DNA of 64,000 bases, taken from an uncultured Methylopila sp. (lineage in GTDB: Bacteria; Pseudomonadota; Alphaproteobacteria; Rhizobiales; Methylopilaceae). This document shows positions 57,446-64,000 of this stretch, one piece after another (within the stretch, counting starts at the first letter, position 1; every line of letters starts with the position of its first letter). The position numbers and the translations under genes are program-made. The stretch is from the NCBI GenBank assembly GCA_902168115.1, contig CABHPB010000082.1, positions 62,001-126,000 on the forward strand. Reading direction: 5' to 3'. The notes beneath the pieces are model-generated. The model saw nothing but the letters and a program-made list of their open reading frames with translations. It was not told the origin of the DNA and ran no database searches.

Positions 57446-58488
57446 CCAAGGCCGCCGCCGTCCTTTTCGCCGCCCTGCTGCTGGCGGTCGCGGTGCTCGC
57501 CTCGCTGTCGATCGGCCCGGTCGCGATCGGGCCGGCCCGCGCCTTCGCGGTGATCGAGGCGGCCCTTCGCCATGGCCGCGCGGGGCTGCCGCCCGAGATG
57601 CTACGCGACGCCGCCATCCTGTTCGACGTGCGCGGGCCCCGCACCGCGCTCGGCGCTCTCGTGGGCGCGGCGATGGCGCTCGCCGGCGCAGTCATGCAGG
57701 GCATGTTCCGCAATCCGCTCGCCGATCCGAGCCTCGTCGGCGTCTCGTCCGGCGCGGCGCTCGCGGCCGTCGCCTGGATCGTGCTCGGAGAGGGCGTCGG
57801 GCATCTGCTGCCGCCGGCGCTCGGCGCGCTCGCGCTGCCGGTCGCGGCCTTCTTCGGCGGCCTCGCGGCGACGCTGCTGCTCGCCCGGATCGCGACGCGC
57901 GACGGGCGCACCGAGATCGCGATGACCCTGCTCGCGGGCGTCGCGCTCGGCGCGCTCGCGGCGGCCGGCACGGGCCTTTTGGTCTTCATGGCGCGCGACG
58001 ACCAGCTCAGGACTTTCCTGTTCTGGACGCTCGGCAGCCTCGGCGGCGCGACCTGGCTCAAGGTCGCGCTGGCGGCGCCTTTCGTCGCCTGGCTGATTGT
58101 CCAGACACCGTTCCTCGCGCGCGGGCTCGACGCGATCGCGCTCGGCGAGCGGGCGGCGTTCCATTCGGGCGTCGACGTCGAGCGGCTGAAGACGGCGGCG
58201 CTGCTCGGCGTCGCCGCCGCCACCGCCGCGGCGGTCGCGAGCGCGGGCGTGATCGGCTTCGTTGGGCTCGCCGCGCCGCATCTGGTGCGGCTGTCGATCG
58301 GCCCGGCGCACCGGGCGCTGCTGCCGGTTTCGGCGCTCATCGGCGCGGCGCTGCTGCTCGCCTCCGACGTCATCGCCCGGATGGCCGCAGCGCCCGCGGA
58401 GCTGCCGATCGGCGTCGTCACCGCGGCCTTCGGAGCGCCGTTCTTCCTGTGGCTGCTGCTGCGCCGCCGCGCCCGACTGTTCGGATGA
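57442..58488 (+). CDS. hmuU: Haemin ABC transporter permease (FecCD family)
   Basis: Inner-membrane permease with about 10 transmembrane helices, 348 residues. FecCD signatures: RGPRTALGALVGAAMALAGAVMQGMFRNPLADPSLVGVSSGAALAA, FWTLGSLGGATW and SAGVIGFVGLAAPHLVRLSIGPAHRALLPVSALIGAALL. Starts at GTG 57442 inside the hmuT stop and ends in a four-base overlap with hmuV, so the three genes are translationally coupled. Confidence 0.94.
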   Translation: MTKAAAVLFAALLLAVAVLASLSIGPVAIGPARAFAVIEAALRHGRAGLPPEMLRDAAILFDVRGPRTALGALVGAAMALAGAVMQGMFRNPLADPSLVGVSSGAALAAVAWIVLGEGVGHLLPPALGALALPVAAFFGGLAATLLLARIATRDGRTEIAMTLLAGVALGALAAAGTGLLVFMARDDQLRTFLFWTLGSLGGATWLKVALAAPFVAWLIVQTPFLARGLDAIALGERAAFHSGVDVERLKTAALLGVAAATAAAVASAGVIGFVGLAAPHLVRLSIGPAHRALLPVSALIGAALLLASDVIARMAAAPAELPIGVVTAAFGAPFFLWLLLRRRARLFG

Positions 58489-59276
58489 GCGCGCTCGAGG
58501 CGAAAAGCGTGTCGGTGCGGCTCGGCGACCGGACGGTCGTCGCGCAGGCGAGCCTCGCCATCCGCCCCGGCCGCGTCACCGTGCTGATCGGCCCGAACGG
58601 CGCCGGCAAGTCGAGCCTTCTCGCCGCGCTCGCCGGCGACCTTTCCCCTTCGCAGGGCGAGGTCGCGCTCGACGGCATGGCGCTTTCGGCCTTCCGGCCG
58701 GCGGAGCTCGCGCGGCGGCGGGCGGTGCTGACCCAGACCGTCGAGCTCGCCTTCCCCTTCACGGTCGACGAGGTGGTGCGGCTCGGCCTGCCGCAGGGTC
58801 TCGCCCGCGCCGAGGCCGACGCGGCGGTCGAGCAGGCGCTCGCCGCCGTCGACCTCGCCGGCGCGGGGCCGCGCTCCTCGACCGCCATGTCCGGCGGCGA
58901 GCGGCAGCGCGCGCATCTCGCGCGGGTTCTGGCCCAGCTGGCCGCCGCGCCGGACGGCAGGCCGCGCTACCTGTTGCTCGACGAGCCGACCGCGAACCTC
59001 GACCTCGCACACCAGCTCGCGACGCTCGCCATCGCGCGCCGCCACGCGGACGCTGGCGGCGGCGTGCTCGCGGTGCTGCACGACGTCAACCTGGCCGCGA
59101 TGGCGGCGGACGAACTGGTGGCGATGAAGGCGGGTCGCATCGTGGCGGCGGGGCCGCCAGCGGCCGTGCTCACCGACGCGACGATTGCGGCGGTCTACGA
59201 CGTCGCCGTGCGGGTCGGCGTCGCCCCTGACGGCCCGTTCCTGCTGCCGCAGACGGCGTTCGCGCTGAAGCGCTGA
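58485..59276 (+). CDS. hmuV: Haemin ABC transporter ATP-binding protein
   Basis: ABC ATPase energising haem uptake, 263 residues. Walker A GPNGAGKS at residues 36-43, the Q-loop near LTQTVELAFPFTV, the ABC signature MSGGERQRAHLARVLAQL, Walker B YLLLDEPTANLD and the switch His in VLHDVNLAAMAADE. ATG 58485 overlaps the hmuU stop (ATGA). Last gene of the operon; a family A palindromic repeat follows. Confidence 0.95.
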   Translation: MSALEAKSVSVRLGDRTVVAQASLAIRPGRVTVLIGPNGAGKSSLLAALAGDLSPSQGEVALDGMALSAFRPAELARRRAVLTQTVELAFPFTVDEVVRLGLPQGLARAEADAAVEQALAAVDLAGAGPRSSTAMSGGERQRAHLARVLAQLAAAPDGRPRYLLLDEPTANLDLAHQLATLAIARRHADAGGGVLAVLHDVNLAAMAADELVAMKAGRIVAAGPPAAVLTDATIAAVYDVAVRVGVAPDGPFLLPQTAFALKR

Positions 59277-59298
59277 TCGATTCCGCCATGCGACGGTC

Positions 59299-59416
59299 TC
59301 CCTCATCCTGAGGAGCACGCGCAGCGTGCGTCTCGAAGGACGCACTATGGCCGATGCAGCGGAGGCCGACTGCGTGCTTCGAGACGCGCCCTCACGGGAG
59401 CTCCTCAGCATGAGGA
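59299..59416. repeat. Intergenic palindromic repeat, family A (locus 3, arms in opposite order)
   Basis: Left arm 59299-59345 (CTCATCCTGAGGAG ... CGTCTCGAAGGACGCA) and right arm 59368-59416 (GACTGCGTGCTTCGAGACGC ... CTCCTCAGCATGAGGA). Same arms as the loci at 48294 and 54014 but swapped in order, so it is the inverted-outward form. It lies between convergent hmuV and the SleB-like gene. Confidence 0.82.
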
Positions 59417-59482
59417 AGGCGGTGGCGTCGGCGAGCCAGCTCGGCCAATGCAAGTCGGGGCGCTCGCGGCGCCCCGCTCTCG

Positions 59483-60718
59483 TCAGCGGAAGGCGTCGAA
59501 GGCCGAGGCGACGTTGCGTGCGGCGACCGGCGAGTAGTTCGGCGACGGCTCGGCGGCGGCGACGGTCGCGGGGGCGGCCGGCTCGGCGGCGGCCACCGGC
59601 TCGGCCTTGGCGGGACGCGCCTTCTTCGGCGAAGCGGCGGGCGCGACGCTGGCGAGCGCCGGCTCGCTCTGGTCGACCTTGATGACGCGCTTCGGGGCGG
59701 GCCGGACCTTGGGCAGCTCGACGGCCGGGCCGGCGGCCTCGGCGTAGGCGACCGGCGCGACGGCCGGACGCTCGGCCTTCGGCTGGGCGCTGCGGGCGAC
59801 CTGCTGCTGGCGGGACGCCTCGGGCGCGGCCGCAGCGACCGGAGCGGCCGAGGCGACGACGACCGGCTGCGGCTGGACAGTGCGCTTGGAGGAGGCGGCG
59901 GCGGTGAACGCCGCGGCGCTCGCGGGCGCCTGGGCGGGCGCGGCCGAAGCGACGGCGATGGGCTGGGCGCCAGGGGCGGGATGGACCGCGGCCTTGCCGG
60001 CGGGCGCGGCGGCCGGAACGGCGGACGCGACCTGCGTCGTCGTGACGATGGCGGCCGGGGCCGTGGATTTCGCGGTGACCGTGACCACGCCGCCGGAATA
60101 GGTCGATACGGCGGGCGCGATCGGCTGCTCGAGCGGGGTCGCGGCGGCGACCTGGATCGGCTGCGAGTCCGCCTTGGCGTGGGCCAGCGCCAGCGCGAGC
60201 GAACGGGCGTTGGACGCGGCGCCGCCGCCGGAGGAATCGCGCTTCTCGTAGAAGGCGTTGCCGCCCGCGACGAGCACATAGTGCATGTTCGGGTAGCGGA
60301 AGCGCATGCCGGCGGTGTGGAAGTGCATCGCGCTCTTCACGCCCGGATGGCGCTTGCCGGCGAGGACCTGATCGGCCGTAGCGCGGGCGAGATCGGCGCT
60401 CGGGCCGGACATGGTGCGGGTCATCACGCCGGGGGCGAACTGCCGCTTGCCGCCGACCACCTGGCACACCGTCGTGCCGTAACGGCCGGACTGGACGCGG
60501 TTGGCGACGATCGAGCCGACGGCGAGCATGCCGTCCGAGCTGGAGCGGTTGGATTCGAAATACATCGCCCGGGCGAGGCATTCCCGGTCGGCCGCCGTGT
60601 AAGCGAAGCTGTTGGTGCGCGACACCGCGGCGATGTTGGACTGCTGCTGGGCGCAGGCCGAGACCGTCAGTGCGGCCGCGCCTATGAGAGCCAGGCGCGT
60701 CGTGCGGCGTCGATCCAT
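59483..60718 (-). CDS. SleB-like cell wall hydrolase lipoprotein
   Basis: Lipoprotein with lipobox at Cys22 (LTVSAC) and a Hydrolase_2 (SleB/GH) domain at residues ~43-165: RECLARAMYFESNRSSSDGMLAVGSIVANRV with the likely catalytic Glu55, then CQVVGGKRQFAPG and PNMHYVLVAGGNAFYEK. The remaining ~230 residues are an Ala/Pro/Lys-rich low-complexity tail, ending SPVAARNVASAFDAFR. It probably cleaves peptidoglycan at the outer envelope. A CtrA-like box (60796-60810) stands 78 bases upstream. Confidence 0.85.
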   Translation of the reverse strand: MDRRRTTRLALIGAAALTVSACAQQQSNIAAVSRTNSFAYTAADRECLARAMYFESNRSSSDGMLAVGSIVANRVQSGRYGTTVCQVVGGKRQFAPGVMTRTMSGPSADLARATADQVLAGKRHPGVKSAMHFHTAGMRFRYPNMHYVLVAGGNAFYEKRDSSGGGAASNARSLALALAHAKADSQPIQVAAATPLEQPIAPAVSTYSGGVVTVTAKSTAPAAIVTTTQVASAVPAAAPAGKAAVHPAPGAQPIAVASAAPAQAPASAAAFTAAASSKRTVQPQPVVVASAAPVAAAAPEASRQQQVARSAQPKAERPAVAPVAYAEAAGPAVELPKVRPAPKRVIKVDQSEPALASVAPAASPKKARPAKAEPVAAAEPAAPATVAAAEPSPNYSPVAARNVASAFDAFR

Positions 60719-60795
60719 TCGGGACCCCCGTCAAAAATGTGGCCGCGCCCCCGACCGCGGCGGCCTTTAATGGACCGTAAACAAGCCCGGATCGG

Positions 60796-60810
60796 TTTAC
60801 AAACAGTTAA
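60796..60810 (-). promoter_or_regulatory. Candidate CtrA-type box upstream of the SleB-like gene (one mismatch)
   Basis: TTTA-N7-TTAA followed by C, in the AT-rich leader of the SleB-like gene; the consensus is TTAA-N7-TTAAC. Suggestive because cell-wall hydrolases can be cell-cycle controlled. Confidence 0.35.
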
Positions 60811-61005
60811 CGGCGATGCCGACAGGCCACATGCACATATTTTTATATCGTCGATCGGCCTGTTCTCGCCGGCCGCGGGAGGCGTGCGCCCAAGCCTCCC
60901 AACAGATCGCTTCCGCGCCTCGTGAGCAGCAGGATACCGCCCGCGACCAATGGGCGCGCGGCCGGCGCAGGTCAGGGCGCCAGCCAGTTCTCGACCTTGA
61001 AGCCG

Positions 61006-61728
61006 TTATGCACGCCGCGCGCGAAGCGCGAGAACCGCCACGAAGGCGGCGAGCGTGGCGGCGAGGCCGTACCAGGTCAGCGCGTATTCGAGGTGACGGT
61101 TCGGAAAGCTGACGCGCGTCTCGCCGCCCTGCGGCAGGCCGCCGGGACCGCTCGCCTCGGCGTCGACCGTGAAGGGAGCGGCCTCGAAGATCCCGAGTTG
61201 TGCCGCGATCGCCTTCGGGTCTCGCGCGAAGAACAGGCGCTGCTTCGGCTCGTCCGCCGGCGTGAACAGGTTGCGGCCTTCCGGCTCGCGCAGGGGCCCG
61301 GACACGCTCGCCCGCTCGCCGCTCGTCCCGCGCGAGACCGCCCCGCCCGAGAGCGGGGTAAAACCGCGATTGACGAGCACCGTGCCGCCGCCGTCGAGGT
61401 CGAGCGGCGTCAGGATGAAGTAGCCCGGCCCCTTCAGCTTCCCGCGCGGCTCCGACAGGTTGACGTAGACCCGCGCCTCCTTGGCGAAGTCGTAGGTTCC
61501 TTCCACCGTGACCCGGCGATAGCTCCACTGGTCGACGTCGAGCCTTGCCCAGTCGCCGCGCGGCGGGACCGCGACTGGTTCGGCCGCCATCCGTTCGGAG
61601 ACGCGCGCGATCAGCGCCTCCTTCTCGTGCAGCCGAAGCAGTTGCCAGGTCCCGAGCCCGACGAGGATGAGGAAGGCGAGGCCTGCGGCGAGACCGACTT
61701 TGAGCGCCTTGGATCCGGACGTCGTCAT
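61006..61728 (-). CDS. SURF1 family cytochrome oxidase assembly protein
   Basis: Inner-membrane factor for haem a insertion into cytochrome c oxidase. Two transmembrane helices bracket a periplasmic domain: LAAGLAFLILVGLGTWQLLRL at the start and LEYALTWYGLAATLAAFVAVL at the end. Family motifs RRVTVEGTYD, GYFILTPLDLDGGGTVLVNRGF and NRHLEYALTWYGLA are present. ATG 61728 is 4 bases past the DUF983 stop and is preferred over 61764, which lies within DUF983. Length 240 is usual. Last gene of the oxidase cluster. Confidence 0.93.
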   Translation of the reverse strand: MTTSGSKALKVGLAAGLAFLILVGLGTWQLLRLHEKEALIARVSERMAAEPVAVPPRGDWARLDVDQWSYRRVTVEGTYDFAKEARVYVNLSEPRGKLKGPGYFILTPLDLDGGGTVLVNRGFTPLSGGAVSRGTSGERASVSGPLREPEGRNLFTPADEPKQRLFFARDPKAIAAQLGIFEAAPFTVDAEASGPGGLPQGGETRVSFPNRHLEYALTWYGLAATLAAFVAVLALRARRA

Positions 61729-61732
61729 GGCG

Positions 61733-62104
61733 TCAGCGCTCGAGCCGGCCTTCGGCGGCGTCATGCTTGTACTGCAGCGCGATCAGCACGCCCTTGAACA
61801 CGCGCAGCAGCGCGAGGCAGATCGCGAGCGTCACCGGCAGCGACACGACGAGGTGCAGCCAGTAGGGCGGCTCGTAGGTGAACTCGACCCACAGCACGAA
61901 GCCGAGCGCGAGAAAGCCTGCGATCAGCATCACGAAGACGGCCGGGCCGTCGCCGGAATCTGCGAAACCGTAGTCGAGGCCGCAGGCGTCGCAGGCCGGC
62001 GGCACGGCGATGTAGCCCTTGAACAGCCTGCCCCGCCCGCAGGCCGGGCAGCGGCCGAGGAGCCCGGCAAGGGCGGCGGATGCGGGCGCGCTGGGAGCGG
62101 ACAT
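61733..62104 (-). CDS. DUF983 family membrane protein
   Basis: Small inner-membrane protein, 123 residues: N-terminal zinc-ribbon-like CPACGRGRLF ... ACDACGLDYGF with two CxxC pairs, then two transmembrane segments (AVFVMLIAGFLALGFVLWVEF and LHLVVSLPVTLAICLALLRVF). DUF983 genes sit between ctaE and surf1 in most alphaproteobacterial oxidase clusters and are assumed to help assembly. ATG 62104 follows GGAAGG. Confidence 0.88.
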   Translation of the reverse strand: MSAPSAPASAALAGLLGRCPACGRGRLFKGYIAVPPACDACGLDYGFADSGDGPAVFVMLIAGFLALGFVLWVEFTYEPPYWLHLVVSLPVTLAICLALLRVFKGVLIALQYKHDAAEGRLER

Positions 62105-62177
62105 GGCGCCTTCCAAAAGCGAACGGGGCCGCTGGGCTTGTCGCCCGCGGCCCCGCCGAAGCGAGAGGAAAGAAGCG

Positions 62178-63008
62178 TCAGCCGGCGTGCGCGCCGCCGC
62201 CCCAGACGTAGATGCAGGCGAACAGGAACAGCCACACCACGTCGACGAAGTGCCAGTACCAGGCCGCCGCCTCGAAGCCGAAGTGCTGCTTCGGCGTGAA
62301 GTGGCCCTTGTAGACCCGGGCGAGGCAGACCGCGAGGAAGATGGTGCCGACGATCACGTGGAAGCCGTGGAAGCCGGTCGCCATGAAGAAGGACGCGCCG
62401 TAGATGTGGCCTTTGAAACCGAAGGCCGCGTGGCCGTACTCGTAGGCCTGGCAGATCGAGAACAGCACGCCGAGGATGATCGTCAGCCACAGGGCCTGCT
62501 TGAGGCCCTTGCGGTCGTTGTGGATCAGCGCGTGGTGCGCCCAGGTCACCGTGGTGCCCGAGGTCAGCAGGATCAGCGTGTTCAGCAGCGGCAGGTGCCA
62601 GGGGTCGAAGGTCTCGATGCCCTTGGGGGGCCACACGCCGCCGGTCACTTCCGTGCGCTGGAACTGGTGGATCTCGTTCGGGAACAGCGCGACGTCGAAA
62701 TAGGCCCAGAACCAGGCGACGAAGAACATCACCTCGGAGGCGATGAACAGGATCATGCCGTAGCGCAGGTGGATGGCCACTACGCGCGTATGGTCGCCGC
62801 GATGGGCTTCCTTGATGACGTCGCTCCACCACGCGATCATCGTGTAGAGCACGCCGGCGAAGCCCGCGAGCGCGATCCAGGGCGCGCCGCCCTTCATGTA
62901 GGTGACGGCGCCGATCGCGAGCACGAAGGCCGCGACCGAGCCGATGAAGGGCCAGGGGCTCGGGTCGACGAGATGGTAGTCGTGATGCTTGGCGTGGGCG
63001 TCGGCCAT
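62178..63008 (-). CDS. ctaE: Cytochrome c oxidase subunit III
   Basis: Core subunit of the aa3-type oxidase, about seven transmembrane helices, 276 residues. Recognisable stretches: [83 protein letters not shown] and [21 protein letters not shown] ... [33 protein letters not shown] serves as ribosome-binding site. Confidence 0.97.
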   Translation of the reverse strand: MADAHAKHHDYHLVDPSPWPFIGSVAAFVLAIGAVTYMKGGAPWIALAGFAGVLYTMIAWWSDVIKEAHRGDHTRVVAIHLRYGMILFIASEVMFFVAWFWAYFDVALFPNEIHQFQRTEVTGGVWPPKGIETFDPWHLPLLNTLILLTSGTTVTWAHHALIHNDRKGLKQALWLTIILGVLFSICQAYEYGHAAFGFKGHIYGASFFMATGFHGFHVIVGTIFLAVCLARVYKGHFTPKQHFGFEAAAWYWHFVDVVWLFLFACIYVWGGGAHAG

Positions 63009-63065
63009 TCGGGGGATCCCCTTCCCTCTCTTCTCGCGCCGGTCGCCCGCCGCGCCTGTTTTATC

Positions 63066-63659
63066 TTAGCTCTTCGGCCGCTCTCCCGCGACAGCGGCGG
63101 AGCGCTGCCGGGCAGGGAAGAACGTATAGGACAAGGTCAGTTCGTTGAGGTCGTCGAGCTCGCGGTTCTCGGCGATCGACGGGTCGACGAAGAAGGCGAC
63201 CGGCATGTCGATCTCCTCACCCGGCTGGAGCGTCTGCTCGGTGAAGCAGAAGCACTGGATCTTGGAGAAGTAGGCGCCGGTCTGCTCGGGCGTGACGTTG
63301 TAGCTCGCGGTGCCGGTGAGCGGCTTGTCAGAGACGTTCTTCGCCTTGAACATCGCGAGCTTGGTCTCGCCGACCTTGACCGTCATCGTGGTCTGCTCGG
63401 GACCGAAGGTCCATTTGAGGCCGGGCGCGACGTTGCCGTCGAAGCGCACGGTCACGGTGCGATCGAGCGCCTTCTCGGGCGCCGCCGTCGCGACCTGGGT
63501 GGTGCCGCCGTAGCCAGTGGCGCGGCAGAACAGGTCGTAGAGAGGGACGGCCGCGTAGGACGCGCCGACCATGCCGGCGACGAGCGCCGCGCAGGCGAAG
63601 GCGATGCGCCCGTGGCGGGGCCGCGCCCTGTCGTCGGGTCCGCGCTCCGGCTCAGCCAT
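63066..63659 (-). CDS. ctaG: Cytochrome c oxidase assembly protein CtaG/Cox11
   Basis: Periplasmic copper chaperone for the CuB site. One N-terminal transmembrane helix (FACAALVAGMVGASYAAVPLYDLFCRATGYGG) and the copper-binding CFCF motif in SKIQCFCFTEQTLQPGE. Length 197 is standard. ATG overlaps the stop of the upstream 57-residue gene (TGATG). Confidence 0.95.
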   Translation of the reverse strand: MAEPERGPDDRARPRHGRIAFACAALVAGMVGASYAAVPLYDLFCRATGYGGTTQVATAAPEKALDRTVTVRFDGNVAPGLKWTFGPEQTTMTVKVGETKLAMFKAKNVSDKPLTGTASYNVTPEQTGAYFSKIQCFCFTEQTLQPGEEIDMPVAFFVDPSIAENRELDDLNELTLSYTFFPARQRSAAVAGERPKS

Positions 63660-63832
63660 CAGAGCGGCCTGTTGGCGACGTTGCCGCCCATCTTGAATAC
63701 GGTGAGCAGGTAAAACAGCACGACGAGCACGAACAGCGCGACGCCGATCGCGACGTTGCGGGCGCGGCGCCGGCGCTGCTGCTCCTCGGTGAGGACCAGT
63801 CCTGTGGCGCGCCTGTCGTCATCGCGGGTCAT
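63659..63832 (-). CDS. CoxF-like small membrane protein of the oxidase cluster
   Basis: 57-residue protein. Translation reads a charged N-terminus (MTRDDDRRATGLVL, then EEQQRRRRARN), a single transmembrane helix (VAIGVALFVLVVLFYLLTVF) and a short polar end KMGGNVANRPL. Small proteins of this plan stand between ctaB and ctaG in alphaproteobacterial clusters and are often called CoxF. It is coupled to ctaG by TGATG and starts 4 bases after the ctaB stop. Its role in oxidase biogenesis is inferred from position. Confidence 0.8.
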   Translation of the reverse strand: MTRDDDRRATGLVLTEEQQRRRRARNVAIGVALFVLVVLFYLLTVFKMGGNVANRPL

Positions 63833-63836
63833 GCCG

Positions 63837-64000
63837 TCACAGCCAGCCCGCGACCGGACCGGTCAGCGGTACGACGCCGACGAGCTTCTCCGCGAGGAGC
63901 AGCAGGAACAGCGCGAACAGGTAGAGGATGGAGAAGCCGAACAGCCCCATCGCCGCCTTGCGGGCCGGGGCGCCCTCGCGGACGCGGTGGACGATCAGCG
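63837..64000 (-). CDS. ctaB: Protoheme IX farnesyltransferase, C-terminal fragment (cut by window end)
   Basis: The last 53 codons of an open frame running off the window: LIVHRVREGAPARKAAMGLF, GFSILYLFALFLLLLAEKLV and VVPLTGPVAGWL. This matches the C-terminus of haem O synthase, with its final transmembrane helix. The position upstream of the CoxF-like gene and ctaG supports it. The rest lies beyond base 64000. Confidence 0.8.
   Translation of the reverse strand, partial: LIVHRVREGAPARKAAMGLFGFSILYLFALFLLLLAEKLVGVVPLTGPVAGWL

Noticed and set aside
57297-60734. A 1145-codon open frame on the minus strand
   Set aside because: It runs antisense through hmuTUV and into the SleB-like gene in another frame. 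It is low complexity and has no recognisable domain.

Overview
The window is a contiguous, GC-rich (roughly two thirds G+C) stretch of chromosome from an alphaproteobacterium, almost certainly of the order Hyphomicrobiales (Rhizobiales). This rests on the alphaproteobacterial block obgE-proB-proA-nadD-rsfS-rlmH-envC-ctpA-yibQ-rppH, the flagellar regulators flbT/flaF/fliX, a one-cysteine DksA, a CtrA-type box, and the ctaB-ctaG-ctaE-DUF983-surf1 order. An oxalate/formate-type antiporter and an MxaD-like periplasmic protein hint at a methylotroph-like relative, but genus is inference. I see no rRNA or tRNA genes, insertion sequences, prophage or CRISPR array.

Layout. 1-13.7 kb is mixed: a D,D-carboxypeptidase, a CobW GTPase, two acyl-CoA synthetases, an L,D-transpeptidase lipoprotein, DUF924, a PhoD-like phosphatase, and a two-gene unit made of a flippase-GNAT fusion followed by a JmjC-like cupin. 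13.7-27.4 kb is the conserved housekeeping block on the minus strand (RNA 5' processing, cell-wall remodelling, ribosome maturation, NAD and proline synthesis, Obg GTPase), interrupted by single genes: MxaD-like, an orphan Bug-type binding protein, and a large secreted Ig/PPC-like protein. 27.7-30.2 kb holds two tandem, exported, beta-propeller-like paralogues. 31.5-36.1 kb is a flagellar regulatory/assembly segment (flbT-flaF, a FlaG-like gene, flbY-flgJ-flgI, fliX) ending in dksA, with a CtrA box between flgI and fliX. 36.6-42.3 kb has the OFA transporter, an Old Yellow Enzyme, a broken membrane dipeptidase, a PfkB kinase and trpS. 42.3-46.0 kb is hrcA against rph-rdgB-hemW. 46-48 kb has a glycine-rich repeat protein and a TetR/DUF1348 pair with a perfect operator-like palindrome. 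48.4-56 kb has mutS and the gcvT-gcvH-gcvP operon behind a tandem glycine riboswitch. 56.5-59.3 kb is the haem importer hmuTUV. 59.5-64 kb has a SleB-like cell-wall hydrolase and the haem-copper oxidase cluster, reading leftwards from a truncated ctaB, including a 57-residue CoxF-like protein.

The genes fall into working groups: glycine cleavage under direct glycine sensing; haem import; terminal oxidase assembly (haem O synthesis, copper delivery, subunit III, SURF1); peptidoglycan remodelling (DacA-like, Ldt, EnvC, CtpA, SleB-like); and flagellar assembly checkpoints. Two families of palindromic intergenic repeats are scattered through the window, one of them inside the gcv operon. The least explained pieces are the flippase-GNAT/cupin pair and the three exported proteins flanking obgE.
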